Shown piece after piece: positions 45,293 through 54,915 of a DNA stretch of 64,000 bases. The notes under the pieces are model-generated. The model was not told the origin of the DNA. It was given only the letters and a program-made list of their open reading frames with translations, and did not search any database. Location of the stretch: assembly GCF_020905335.1 (NCBI RefSeq), contig NZ_JAJJMN010000003.1:1-64000 (forward strand), read 5' to 3'. Position 1 is the first letter of the stretch. Each line of letters starts with the position of its first letter. The stretch comes from Flavobacterium lipolyticum (lineage in GTDB: Bacteria > Bacteroidota > Bacteroidia > Flavobacteriales > Flavobacteriaceae). The position numbers and the translations under genes are program-made.

Positions 45293-46165
45293 TTACTCTA
45301 TCCTGTGTTTCCATCTTTTGTGCGTCCACAAATAGAATTCAGGAGCCTCATAAATTTGTTTTTCTACTTCTCTTAAGTATTTCTCCGTGATGTCAAAATT
45401 TTTATAATCATTTGGATTGTCGGCGATCGGTACAAAGGTGGCTTCGTAATAGCCTCTGGCCACTTTTTTTACTTTTACAAAAATAACACTCAGATCGTAT
45501 TTCTTGGCCAGCATTTCGGCTCCGGTGTGCACGGGAACTTCAATTCCCATAAATTTCATCGAATGAAAAATTCGATCCAGTTTAGGCGATTGGTCGCTGG
45601 CTAAACCGTACATGCTTAAAATTCCGTTACGCTGGTTTTGAGCCATTGTTGGAATCGCTTTTCTGGTTTCAACCAATTCAGTGTCGTATTTAGAACGTAT
45701 TTTTCGAACCAGTTTATCAAAGTAGGGGTTGGCCACTTTTTTATAGACCGCTATACCCTGAAAAGCAATTTTTGTGTTCATAGTTAAAAGCCATTCATAA
45801 CTGGCGTAATGCGCAGCTACCAGAATGGTGCTTTTACCTTTTTTCGCATATTCGTTTACAATCTCAATATTCGTAGTCTTAAATCTTCTTTCCATTTCTT
45901 CAGGTGAAATGCTCATCGTTTTGATCATTTCCAGAAACATGTCGCACATGTGGCTATAGAATTTCTTTTCGATTTCTTTTCGTTCAGCATCGTTTAAATG
46001 TGGTAAAGTAAGTTTTAAGTTTTCTCGTACTACTTTTTTACGATAGCCTACGATTCGGTAAATCAGAAAACAAACAAAATCAGAAAACCAGTAAAATATT
46101 CGGAATGGGAGAATAGAGATAAGCCATAGAAAAGGATAGGCTATGATATAAACGAGAAATTGCAT
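45293..46165 (-). CDS. Lipid A biosynthesis-type acyltransferase (LpxL/HtrB family)
   Basis: A 290-residue inner-membrane-associated acyltransferase. One N-terminal hydrophobic segment (FLVYIIAYPFLWLISILPF) precedes the catalytic motif AAHYASYEWLLT (H-x4-E form of HxxxxD/E). KLDRIFHSM, VPVHTGAEMLAKKYD and FYLWTHKRWKHR near the C-terminus match LpxL-like enzymes that add a secondary acyl chain to lipid A, or related lysophospholipid acyltransferases. A -7 box TATATTTG lies at 46181-46188 on the minus strand. Confidence 0.87.
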   Translation of the reverse strand: MQFLVYIIAYPFLWLISILPFRIFYWFSDFVCFLIYRIVGYRKKVVRENLKLTLPHLNDAERKEIEKKFYSHMCDMFLEMIKTMSISPEEMERRFKTTNIEIVNEYAKKGKSTILVAAHYASYEWLLTMNTKIAFQGIAVYKKVANPYFDKLVRKIRSKYDTELVETRKAIPTMAQNQRNGILSMYGLASDQSPKLDRIFHSMKFMGIEVPVHTGAEMLAKKYDLSVIFVKVKKVARGYYEATFVPIADNPNDYKNFDITEKYLREVEKQIYEAPEFYLWTHKRWKHRIE

Positions 46166-46278
46166 GTATTGTTTTTTTTACAAATATAAAGCAAAAATGA
46201 ATTACGATCGATATTTTGGATTGATGCTAACATATGTTTAAGAATGACTATATTTACAATTCACATTAAAAGTTTTTT

Positions 46279-46917
46279 ATGAATACCATTTTGATTGGAA
46301 TTATAGTTGCCAATGTTTTGATTAGTTATCAGGGTTTCAACAATCTTGCTTTTTTTAGAAAATATGAGTTTCATGTAGGAAGTATTCGCTCAGGAGAACA
46401 AATAAGAATGCTTTCATCTGGTTTTTTACACGCCGATATGATGCATTTGCTTTTTAATATGCTTACGCTTTGGTTTTTTGCTCCGGTGGTATTGCAGTGG
46501 TTGGGTAATTTTTCTTTTCTGTTAATTTATTTCGGAAGTTTAATTTTCGGAAGCTTATTAACGATGCTGTTTCATAAAAACGATTATAGTTACCGTGCAG
46601 TAGGGGCATCGGGTGCGGTGACAGGAGTTTTATACTCCGCCATATTGTTACAGCCGGATATGATGTTGGGAATCTTTTTTGTCATACCAATGCCGGCCTA
46701 TTTATTTGGAATTTTATATTTATTGTATTCGATATACGGAATGAAGGCTAAAAATGATAATATTGGACATACAGCACATTTTGGAGGTGCTATTGGCGGA
46801 TATTTCATAACTTTGATTAAAGAGCCTTCCTTATTTGTAGATCATAGTTTAATGGTAATATTGTTGGCAATCCCTATTTTAATCCTTTTCGTTATGGCTA
46901 AATTGGGGAAATTGTAA
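46279..46917 (+). CDS. Rhomboid-family intramembrane serine protease
   Basis: A 212-residue protein with six hydrophobic segments. The catalytic dyad is Ser111 in VGASGAVTG and a His in HTAHFGGAIGG (His167). HADMMHLLFNML holds the oxyanion-stabilising His and Asn. The core is minimal, without an extra seventh helix or cytosolic domain. It cleaves membrane-spanning substrates that are not predictable here. It lies 53 bp before the SIMPL gene. Confidence 0.93.
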   Translation: MNTILIGIIVANVLISYQGFNNLAFFRKYEFHVGSIRSGEQIRMLSSGFLHADMMHLLFNMLTLWFFAPVVLQWLGNFSFLLIYFGSLIFGSLLTMLFHKNDYSYRAVGASGAVTGVLYSAILLQPDMMLGIFFVIPMPAYLFGILYLLYSIYGMKAKNDNIGHTAHFGGAIGGYFITLIKEPSLFVDHSLMVILLAIPILILFVMAKLGKL

Positions 46918-46970
46918 CAATGGCACAACTTTTGAAAGGTCACTAATCAAATAATTTAAATATAATAAAA

Positions 46971-47663
46971 ATGAAGAAAGTAGTATTATTTTTAACCATC
47001 ATGTTTATGTCTATGTCTTACGCACAAGAAGTCAAACAAATTCCTCAAATCAATGTAAGTGGTGAAGGAAAAGTAAAAATAGCACCAGATCAGGTTTGTA
47101 TTTCAGCTACGGTGGAAACAAAAGGGAATAATGCTAAAGATGTCAAAAAACAAAACGACGAAAAAATTGACGCTGTTTTGAAATTTATTAAAAAAATGAA
47201 TGTTCCTGTTGCTGATTACAAAACGAAACAAGTTTCGCTTAATCCGCAATACGATTACGAAAAAAAGAAAACAAGTTATAATGCTACTCAGACTGTAGAA
47301 ATTGTATTGAAAGATTTATCTAAGTACGATGAAGTAATGGAAGGTTTGGTACAACAAGGAATCAATCGTATCGATAATGTTTCTTTTGAATCTTCTAAAT
47401 TAGCACAACACCAATCAGAAGCCCGTAAATTAGCGATTAAAGATGCTAAAGCAAAAGCGGAAGACTACGTTTCAGTTTTAGGACAAAAAGTTGGTAAAGC
47501 GATTACAATCTCTGACAATTCTCAAGTATACAATCCAAGACCAATGTATGCAGCTATGAAATCAATGGCTATGGATGCTAACGGTGGTGCTGAACATGAA
47601 ACGCTTGCTGTTGGAGAAATTGAAATTACAGCAAACGTAAATGTAAGTTTCGTTTTAGATTAA
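46971..47663 (+). CDS. SIMPL domain (DUF541) periplasmic protein
   Basis: A 230-residue protein with a signal peptide (ending MSMSYAQ, residue 19) and one SIMPL domain: INVSGEGKVKIAPDQVCISA at the start, the helix NAKDVKKQNDEKIDAVLKFI, QVSLNPQYDYEKKK, ARKLAIKDAKAKAEDYVSVL, and a terminal strand pair. Members are oligomeric periplasmic or outer-membrane-associated proteins (related to BP26 and YggE) linked to stress; mechanism unclear. Confidence 0.92.
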   Translation: MKKVVLFLTIMFMSMSYAQEVKQIPQINVSGEGKVKIAPDQVCISATVETKGNNAKDVKKQNDEKIDAVLKFIKKMNVPVADYKTKQVSLNPQYDYEKKKTSYNATQTVEIVLKDLSKYDEVMEGLVQQGINRIDNVSFESSKLAQHQSEARKLAIKDAKAKAEDYVSVLGQKVGKAITISDNSQVYNPRPMYAAMKSMAMDANGGAEHETLAVGEIEITANVNVSFVLD

Positions 47664-47685
47664 ATATAGAAAAAAACATTTTTTG

Positions 47686-47724
47686 AAATCCCAAATTCCA
47701 ATTTAAAACTGGAGTTTGGGATTT
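47686..47724 (+). terminator. Terminator after the SIMPL gene
   Basis: aaatcccaaa (47686-47695) pairs with tttgggattt (47715-47724), followed by a T run. Confidence 0.85.
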
Positions 47725-47809
47725 TTTATTTTAACTACTCTTAGGTACGATAGTAAGATATTTTTTCGATCCCGAGAGTTTTATAATTAAAAAAAGTTTT
47801 GCGGAAAAG

Positions 47810-48285
47810 GAAGCATTGCGCTACCTAACACATGCACCTATTTAGCATTATTCATCGCTCTGAAAGAGCCTTTGCAATAGCATAGTAATTTTTACAATGC
47901 CGATGGTTTTGCAATTTTAAAGAATTTCTAGAGGTTAAGGAAGTAAGGCGTAACCTAACACATGTACCTATTCAATATTCTTCATCGCTCTGAAAGAGCC
48001 TTAGCAATAGCATAGTGATTTTTACAATACCGATGGTTTTGCAATTTTAAAGAATTTCTAGAGGTTAAGGAAGTAAGGCCTAACCTAACACATGTACCTA
48101 TTCAATATTCTTCATCGCTCTGAAAGAGCCTTAGCAATAGCATAGTGATTTTTACAATACCGATGGTTTTGCAATTTTAAAGAATTTCTAGAGGTTAAGG
48201 AAGTAAGGCGTAACCTAACACATGCACCTATTTAACATTATTCATCGCTCTGAAAGAGCCTTTGCAATAGCATAGTGCGAAGCAC
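47810..48285. repeat. 130-bp tandem repeat, nearly four copies
   Basis: The anchor acctaacacatg occurs at 47823, 47953, 48083 and 48213, spacing exactly 130 bp. Each unit holds the hairpin gctct-gaa-agagc and the phrase gccgatggttttgcaatt (or accgatgg) plus taaagaatttctagagg. Copies 2 and 3 are almost identical. No open frame of note. Confidence 0.9.
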
Positions 48286-48420
48286 TATGAAAGGGATATT
48301 GATAAGGATTGTTTTAGCCCTGAAAGGGCACAAGCCTAATCTCAAAGAAGAGAAATTGATTTATATTATGTTTTCGAAAGAGATTTTTAATAAAAAAAAT
48401 GTTTGCTCTAGCCCTTTCAG
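48271..48420. repeat. Inverted hairpin elements following the tandem repeat
   Basis: catagtgc-gaa-gcactatg (48271-48289) is a perfect hairpin. gccctgaaagggc (48317-48329) recurs inverted as gccctttcag at 48411-48420, and gtgcttcgcacc recurs near 48451. These may be the ends of a short dispersed element. The remaining sequence to 48577 holds a further hairpin agcccttttttagggct and no gene. Confidence 0.65.
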
Positions 48421-48577
48421 GACGCACCAGTCCTTGCTTTAATTCAGAGTGCTTCGCACCATGTTAATGCTTTTGGGTTTTTAGCCCTTTTTTAGGGCTA
48501 TTTTCAGCTTTTTTCTGTGCCTCAAAATACTAAGGGAACTCTGTTCGTGTTTTTACATAAAAGAGATTTTTCTCTAC

Positions 48578-48994
48578 CTATAGTTGTAATGAAGGTGCAT
48601 CCGCAAAATTTGCTTTCAATTCTTCAGGCAAATAAGGTCGGCCTCCGGTTGCCGGAATACAAGTGCCTGTAAATACTGCCGTAGCCATTATTTTCCCATT
48701 TTTTATAATCGATTGTTTGAAATGCAAACGCGGTAATCCCTGAGCATCGGTATAAACAGCACAGGTGACATCAAAATTATCGTCTTTTTTTAGCGAGCGG
48801 ATAAATTTGATACTGTATTCGGATAAAACCATAAATACGCCATTTTGGGCCTGTTGCACAAAATCAAAACCTAAAACCTCCCGAACAAAGTCATGACGGC
48901 ATTCTTCCATATAAAAAGGGTAGTACAAACCGTCCATAATGCCTTGTATGTCTATATGTGCGTCCGCAGCAGTGTAATTTTTTGAATATTCCAT
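48578..48994 (-). CDS. Acyl-CoA thioesterase, hotdog fold
   Basis: A 138-residue single hotdog domain of the 4-hydroxybenzoyl-CoA thioesterase type. DAHIDIQGIMDGLYYPFYMEE corresponds to the DxxGxxxxxxYxxxxE active-site stretch, with the usual His of GHVNN-type motifs replaced. The helix HDFVREVLGFDF and the strands SIKFIRSLKKDDNFDV follow. Probably hydrolyses a short-chain or aromatic acyl-CoA. Monocistronic, bounded by repeats on one side. Confidence 0.82.
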   Translation of the reverse strand: MEYSKNYTAADAHIDIQGIMDGLYYPFYMEECRHDFVREVLGFDFVQQAQNGVFMVLSEYSIKFIRSLKKDDNFDVTCAVYTDAQGLPRLHFKQSIIKNGKIMATAVFTGTCIPATGGRPYLPEELKANFADAPSLQL

Positions 48995-49423
48995 AATGTA
49001 ATTAAAGTTAGAACTATTTGAACGTATTTTCTTATTTTATATTATTGTGTTTGAATCATTTTATCGCATTAGAATTCCGGATTTATAAAAGTGAAAATAC
49101 AAAACCTTCATAACCAATTTACAAACTCCGTTTAAGGGCTTTTTTTAGCGTTTTTTTTTGAAAAAATCTTCTCGATTTTTAGAGTGAGCTTTAAAAATAG
49201 AAGATAAGTTGTGTTAAAAAAGTATGTTGCAATGAAAAACAATAATATAATATCATTTCGTACTAATATAGCATAAAGATAACATTTGGGTTAAAGTTAG
49301 ATTTGAAAAGTTAATTCATATAATAAGTGGAATATCTTGATTTAAATCGTAAAAAATTAAGATTTAAATTATGTGTGTTGTAAATAATTAACAAAATAAC
49401 AAAACTAAACCAAAACAAGTATT
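48995..49423. other. Intergenic region upstream of the M43 protease gene
   Basis: About 430 AT-rich bases between divergent genes. TAGATTTG at 49298-49305 matches a -7 box and would leave a leader of about 110 nt for the protease gene, but no matching -33 is evident. No gene or RNA recognised. Confidence 0.4.
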
Positions 49424-52400
49424 ATGAAAAAACAACTACTTTTATTAGTATTGTGTTGTCTCTGGAGTATGCAGGGAATTAAAGCACAGGATCTAATTGA
49501 GGCTTCACACAGCTGTCGCACAAAAGAGGTCAATGAATTACAATTAAAGAACCACCCCGGTTCATTGAAAGAAAGTAAAGCGTTTAATTTTTTTAGTAAA
49601 GAATACGCTAAAAAGCTGAAGACCAATAAAAGTGCGGTGAATACTACTTATACCATACCAGTTGTTTTTCATGTGTATGGTACATCGTTTAATGGTAAAA
49701 CAGTTACTCTTGAGAAAATACAAACAGCCTTAAGGCATCTTAATGAGGATTTTCAAGGGTTGAATGATGATTTCAATACCGTAGAGCCTTTTTTTCAGGC
49801 AAGAAGGGGAACCTTAAATATTGAGTTTAAACTCGCACAGATTGATCCCAATGGAAAATGCACCACCGGAGTAATTTTTGAAAGAAAAAAAGACGGATAT
49901 GGTAACGGGGGTGGGTACGATAGCCAAATTCAGGCAGATGCCTGGGACAATTACAAGTACATGAACGTTTACATTCAGAATGATTTGTATGCCGATGGCG
50001 CTACCAATAATTCAGGAGTTTGCTGGTATCCGGATTCCTGGATGTCCGATAATAATTTGGCAAGATGCGTTTATAACGGAGCTTATCTGGGAGAAAATAC
50101 CAATAAAGAATTTGCGTCGGTATTGACTCACGAGTTTGGGCATTTCCTGAATTTGATCCATACTTTTGATGGTGGTTGTACGGGGACTGATCAAGTGGAT
50201 GATACTCCAAAAGAAGACGGAAAACATTCTTTGGGCTGTGTACCCGGAACGAATTGCGACGGTGACAAAGTAAATATAGAGAATTATATGGGGTACAATG
50301 CTGCACAAGGATGCAGTAAGATGTTTACACAAGGACAGGTAGCGAGAATGCTTGCTGCTTTACAGCACTCTGCAAGAAAAACATTATGGTCAGCACAAAA
50401 TTTGATCGATACAGGTGTTAATTCAACCGGAAGCAGTGTAACCACAAATGTTACAAGTTTTAAAGAAGATATTGCGAATAACGGAACAGTTACGGGCAAT
50501 GCTGTAATTACTTTAAATGGAACTGTCTTTTCGAAATCGTCGGGAGCTTTAACTTCAGGGGTAGATTTTAGTTCTAATTTGCCTGCTGGTTTAAGTGCTG
50601 CGATTGTTATCAATAGCAGTAATCAGGCTACCGTTACTATAAGCGGAACGGCAACGAATCATAAGGCAAGTAATACTGCCAGCGGTGGAATTACATTGTT
50701 AGCTTCTGCATTAAATGGTGGAGTGAGCGGTATGCTTTGTGATGGTTTGAGTTGGAATTTTAAATTTAGAGATCCTTATGGTATTTTCTATGTTGATTTG
50801 CCTGATATGACGGTTACACCTACTTCTACCTGGAAAGCTTTTTTGGTTGAAAAAGGAGACGATGTAAAGTATGGTGCCTGGCGATTTGCTGCCAATCATT
50901 TAAAAGTGGAAACTTATGGAAAAAGACTGGTAACCAATGCAGGAACAAATAATATTACACCCCTTGGTTTTAATACTGCAATTAATGCAAGCAGTAATTT
51001 TACAGCACCGGGAGCCTATCCAAATCAATTGGATATAAGAACGCCGTCTTATACTGCTTGGGACGGAAAAACGGATTATTTAGGTTTCGAATACACCATT
51101 GATGGAGAAAAATGTTACGGTTGGTTAAAAGCTGTTGTTAAGGCAGATGGTTCGGGATACAGTATTCTGGAGTATGCTTATAATACACAACCGGGAGGAA
51201 CAATCTACACCGGAATGTCCGATAAAGTGGCGTTAAGTGTTTCTCCGGCTTCTCTTGCGGAGAGTGCTGCTAATAATGGAAGCATTTCTCAGATTTCTTC
51301 TTTTAAATTAACGACGAACAATGGAACTTTTGTTAAAAATTCAGGAGTACTGACTCCCGGAGTTGATTATACGATCACGGGTGTTCCGGCTGGTTTGACG
51401 GCTAAACTAAATGTAATGAGTACTACCGAAGTGCAATTGGCTTTAACAGGAAATGCTGCGGTGCATTTGAAAGAAAATAGTACTCAGGTAGTAGTGACCT
51501 TTTTAAATCCTGCTATTACAGGCGGAGTTGCAGTATTGTCAAATTCTGTTGCAGCTGTTAAAATTAATTTCAGAGATCCTTATGCAATTGTACATGTGAA
51601 AGATCTGAATTATACCGTGGATGCAGAAAATACCTGGAAATTCTTCAGAATTACAGCCGATGCCGATCAGCAGGATTATGGAGTTTTTGTGGATAAGGGT
51701 GATCTTAAATTAGAAACCTATACAAAATCTATTGTTTGTGAGGGTAATTCTTTAAATATGAGTTTGATCGGAGCGAATCAACTTATTGATGGCAACAGTA
51801 ATTTTATTGAAGGAGGCAGTTATCCTGATCTGCACAATTTAAGAAATTCGGGTTATAAATCATGGGATGGGAAGACGGGCTATATTGGTTTTAAATTTAC
51901 AATAGCTGATGAACCCTGTTATGGCTGGTTTAAGGTGAAAGTAAATGCCAAGGGAACTGCTTATACATTATTAGAATATGCTTATAATACAGAACCTCTG
52001 GCAGGCATACTTACTGAAGATATTCCGGCAGATCTCACCGTTCATTTAGCTACTACACCGGATGAAATCAATGAAAATGCTGTAACTAATGATGGCAGTT
52101 TTGAGACAAAAATCGCAATTCAGTTAACAACAAACGGCGGGACTTTTACAAAAAGCTCTGGAAATTTAGTCCAGGGAACAGATTTTACCGTTGCAGGACT
52201 GCCAGCAGGTTTGACTCCTGAAATTACTTTAATAAACAGTACAACAGCCGAGTTAAGTTATACGGGTAAAGCAACGGCAAATGAAGCTTCAAATACAGCC
52301 ACGGCGACTGTTACTTTCCTGAACCCTGCAATTACCGGAGGAGCTGCGATTCTTGATACGGATTATTTTACTACTAAGTTTATTTTTAAGAACGCGTATA

Positions 52401-53932
52401 AAATTATTTACGTCGATCTTCCAACTCCCTTAACAGTAGCTGTCACAGGTTCTAAATGGAATCCATTCAATATTACGGCAGATGCAGATCATACCGGCTA
52501 TGGGTTATTTATTGACGGCAATGATTTAAAGTTGGAAAATTATGATAAGGATTTGGTTTGCGAATCAGGAATTAACAATATCTCGTATTTAGGCTATAAC
52601 GTTACAATTGGTGCAGCTAGCAATTGGAATGGGACAAGAGTTCCTGCTTTAAGAAGCAGTACCTATACGGTTTGGGACGGTAAAACAGGTTTTATTGGTT
52701 TTAAATATACGAAGAATGGAGTGCCTTATTATGGTTATTTTGAAACGGTTGTAAGTGCCGATGGCCAGAGTTATACGATCAGCAAATATGCTTATAATAC
52801 AGCTCCTGCAGCTTCAATTACTACGCCTCTCCAGTTAGGTGTGGTTAAAATGAGTAACAATCCGACAACAATCACTGAAGATAAATTAACTAATGACGGA
52901 ACTTTTACAACGACGGTAACGGTACAGTTGACATCAAATGGCGGGACTTTTACAAAAAGTTCAGGCAACTTAGTTCAGGGGACTGATTTTACTATAGCAG
53001 GTTTGTCAGCGGGCTTAACGGCTAGTGTGAGTGTCGTAAATAACACTACGGTTCAGGTAAGTTATCAGGGCAAAGCCATTGCTAATGAGGCAGCCCATGC
53101 AGCTACAGCCACAATTACCTTTTTAGATCCGGCTATTACCGGGGGAACAGCAGTTTTAGAAAATAAATCGTTCACTACTGATTTTACTTTTACCAATGCT
53201 TATGTGGTAGTTAAAGTAGATTTACCGACCCCGATAGTAGTTTCGGCAGCGAGTCCTTCGGGATCCTTTAGAATTACTGCCGAGGTAGATGGAAACGAGA
53301 CCGAATTTAAATTGCTTTATGGTGTTAATGGTCTTAAATTTTCAACGAATAATGGATTAGTTACTGAAACAGGAACAGCTAACATTGGTTACATCGGAAC
53401 CAGTCAAATGATTGGAGGAAGCAACCATTTAAATTCATCTGGTGATGCCATTATGAGCGATCCTGTTTATAGCAGCTGGAATGGAAAAACGGGATTCATT
53501 GGATTTGCATTTGCTAAAAGCGGGGCAGTTTATTACGGCTATTTTGAAGGGGCAGTAAGTGCAGACGGGAAAAGTTTTGCGATAATACGATATGCATACA
53601 GTACCGAACCGCAAGCTTCAGTTAAAACTCCGGACACCGTTCAAAATTTCACTTTCCCTACTTTGAGTACTGTAGATTTTGAAAGCAAAGTAGCTTTTAA
53701 AGCTTATCCAAATCCGTTTAATGATGTCATAAACATTAGTTCTGATTCATTTTCGGGGAAAAAAATAGAGGTGCTAATTTATAACAGTTTAGGACAGAAC
53801 ATGTTTGTTAAATCATACGATGCCAATGATGGCACTATAACTGTAGATGGCAGTAACCTTACCAACGGTTTCTACTTTTTGAAGGTTAAAGTAGATGGCA
53901 AGGAGCAGGCTGTTAAAAAGATAATTAAATAG
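49424..53932 (+). CDS. Secreted M43-family metalloprotease with four ~268-residue repeats and T9SS sorting domain
   Basis: A 1502-residue surface or secreted protein. The signal peptide ends GIKAQ (residue 22). Residues about 60-320 are a pappalysin-like M43 zinc protease: THEFGHFLNLIHTF (catalytic helix, residue 236 on), ENYMGYN as Met-turn and CSKMFTQGQVARM. The usual Gly in HExxHxxGxxH is Asn here. Four copies of a ~268-residue module follow, each with a LT(S)NGGTFTKSSG...DFTxxGLPAGL half and a WDGKTxYIGFxYT half ending YAYNTxP. The C-terminal 75 residues (FKAYPNPFNDVINI ... GFYFLKVKVDGK ... KIIK) form the type A T9SS sorting domain. A terminator follows. Confidence 0.93.
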   Translation: MKKQLLLLVLCCLWSMQGIKAQDLIEASHSCRTKEVNELQLKNHPGSLKESKAFNFFSKEYAKKLKTNKSAVNTTYTIPVVFHVYGTSFNGKTVTLEKIQTALRHLNEDFQGLNDDFNTVEPFFQARRGTLNIEFKLAQIDPNGKCTTGVIFERKKDGYGNGGGYDSQIQADAWDNYKYMNVYIQNDLYADGATNNSGVCWYPDSWMSDNNLARCVYNGAYLGENTNKEFASVLTHEFGHFLNLIHTFDGGCTGTDQVDDTPKEDGKHSLGCVPGTNCDGDKVNIENYMGYNAAQGCSKMFTQGQVARMLAALQHSARKTLWSAQNLIDTGVNSTGSSVTTNVTSFKEDIANNGTVTGNAVITLNGTVFSKSSGALTSGVDFSSNLPAGLSAAIVINSSNQATVTISGTATNHKASNTASGGITLLASALNGGVSGMLCDGLSWNFKFRDPYGIFYVDLPDMTVTPTSTWKAFLVEKGDDVKYGAWRFAANHLKVETYGKRLVTNAGTNNITPLGFNTAINASSNFTAPGAYPNQLDIRTPSYTAWDGKTDYLGFEYTIDGEKCYGWLKAVVKADGSGYSILEYAYNTQPGGTIYTGMSDKVALSVSPASLAESAANNGSISQISSFKLTTNNGTFVKNSGVLTPGVDYTITGVPAGLTAKLNVMSTTEVQLALTGNAAVHLKENSTQVVVTFLNPAITGGVAVLSNSVAAVKINFRDPYAIVHVKDLNYTVDAENTWKFFRITADADQQDYGVFVDKGDLKLETYTKSIVCEGNSLNMSLIGANQLIDGNSNFIEGGSYPDLHNLRNSGYKSWDGKTGYIGFKFTIADEPCYGWFKVKVNAKGTAYTLLEYAYNTEPLAGILTEDIPADLTVHLATTPDEINENAVTNDGSFETKIAIQLTTNGGTFTKSSGNLVQGTDFTVAGLPAGLTPEITLINSTTAELSYTGKATANEASNTATATVTFLNPAITGGAAILDTDYFTTKFIFKNAYKIIYVDLPTPLTVAVTGSKWNPFNITADADHTGYGLFIDGNDLKLENYDKDLVCESGINNISYLGYNVTIGAASNWNGTRVPALRSSTYTVWDGKTGFIGFKYTKNGVPYYGYFETVVSADGQSYTISKYAYNTAPAASITTPLQLGVVKMSNNPTTITEDKLTNDGTFTTTVTVQLTSNGGTFTKSSGNLVQGTDFTIAGLSAGLTASVSVVNNTTVQVSYQGKAIANEAAHAATATITFLDPAITGGTAVLENKSFTTDFTFTNAYVVVKVDLPTPIVVSAASPSGSFRITAEVDGNETEFKLLYGVNGLKFSTNNGLVTETGTANIGYIGTSQMIGGSNHLNSSGDAIMSDPVYSSWNGKTGFIGFAFAKSGAVYYGYFEGAVSADGKSFAIIRYAYSTEPQASVKTPDTVQNFTFPTLSTVDFESKVAFKAYPNPFNDVINISSDSFSGKKIEVLIYNSLGQNMFVKSYDANDGTITVDGSNLTNGFYFLKVKVDGKEQAVKKIIK

Positions 53933-53959
53933 TAGACTTAAAATAGAAATTGATTGAAT

Positions 53960-53987
53960 AGAAGGCTGTCTGAAAGGACAGCCTTCT
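53960..53987 (+). terminator. Terminator after the M43 protease gene
   Basis: agaaggctgtc (53960-53970) pairs with gacagccttct (53977-53987), then a T-rich tail. Confidence 0.9.
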
Positions 53988-54028
53988 TTGTTTTGTCTCT
54001 TTGAATAAAAAAGAAGATACTGACCACG

Positions 54029-54697
54029 TTACAATAATCCCAGCGTTTTAGCCTTTTCAATTAGATCTTTGTCGCTTCCTTTTCCTTTTAATAACTGATC
54101 TTTTATGTTGGCTTTCCTTTTTTCTATAGCGCTCATTGAAAGAGGGATATATTCGGGAAGATTTACTGTTTTTACCCCTTCAGAGATTAGAATTAAAATT
54201 TGATTGTCGTGATTGTCCCAATTTATATTTTTCTTAAACAGTTCTCTTTGAGATTCTACAATGGTATCGCTTCTGAATATTTCGCCATTAATAATGTTTT
54301 TACAAATTACAGGAAATTGTTCAAAATTGATGTCACTTTTGGATATAAAACCTTCAGGCTGGATTCCTTTTATTATTTTGTCCACCGTTAAAGGTTCACT
54401 GCGCATAGTAAGGAGTACTATTTTGCAATTCGGGAATTTTTCCTTGATCAAATAGGCCAAATCTATGCCGTCATTAATATTTGATGGTTTGTAGGGCGGC
54501 AGATTAATATCAAGTAAGGCAAAATCGATAGTACTATTTTGCTTGTGATGAAGAATGATTTTATTGTAAGCATCTTCACAATTATGACTTTTAATAAAAT
54601 TTGGTAAATTTTTCTGAAACTCACCATCAGATAAGAGATTGATATAGCTGTCCACCGTCATTGGATGGTCGTCGACGATCAAAATATTAAGATTCAT
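54029..54697 (-). CDS. Response regulator with LuxR-like C-terminal domain
   Basis: A 222-residue regulator. The receiver domain (1-140) has IVDDHP at the N-terminus and the phospho-acceptor Asp of FALLDINLPP; LLTMRSEP and GFISKSD give the conserved Thr and Lys positions. The C-terminal 70 residues (ILILISEGVKTVNLPEYIPLSMSAIEKRKANIKDQL) have the spacing of a NarL/LuxR helix-turn-helix but with diverged residues. It lies near a HisKA_3 kinase (55254), the usual partner type, and next to paired palindromes that may be its binding sites. Confidence 0.85.
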   Translation of the reverse strand: MNLNILIVDDHPMTVDSYINLLSDGEFQKNLPNFIKSHNCEDAYNKIILHHKQNSTIDFALLDINLPPYKPSNINDGIDLAYLIKEKFPNCKIVLLTMRSEPLTVDKIIKGIQPEGFISKSDINFEQFPVICKNIINGEIFRSDTIVESQRELFKKNINWDNHDNQILILISEGVKTVNLPEYIPLSMSAIEKRKANIKDQLLKGKGSDKDLIEKAKTLGLL

Positions 54698-54736
54698 AAT
54701 TTGTTTAATTCTATTGGAAACAAATGTAAGAAAAAC

Positions 54737-54751
54737 TACGGTTTTTCCGTA
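54737..54751. promoter_or_regulatory. Palindrome TACGG-N5-CCGTA, site 1
   Basis: Perfect inverted repeat with spacer ttttt, 40 bp upstream of the response regulator start in the divergent intergenic region. The same structure recurs 107 bp away. Confidence 0.5.
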
Positions 54752-54843
54752 ATGGAATTTTGATTGTTTTACAACTAAAGAGATTCGTTGAATGGTTGAT
54801 AATTAGTTTAAGTTCTAATTTTAACATGAATTAAATGAAATAT

Positions 54844-54858
54844 TACGGATTTACCGTA
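54844..54858. promoter_or_regulatory. Palindrome TACGG-N5-CCGTA, site 2
   Basis: Perfect inverted repeat with spacer attta, 58 bp before the small lipoprotein start. Together with site 1 it fits binding of a dimeric LuxR-type regulator that controls both divergent genes. Confidence 0.5.
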
Positions 54859-54915
54859 CATTTTAATCCGGAGTTTAGTGTTTTTTTGTTTTAATAATCA
54901 ATTAAAGTTATTTTT

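Noticed and set aside
47810..48285. CRISPR array suggested by regular repeats
   Set aside because: The repeat is a 130-bp unit copied whole with no unique spacers, and no cas genes are near.
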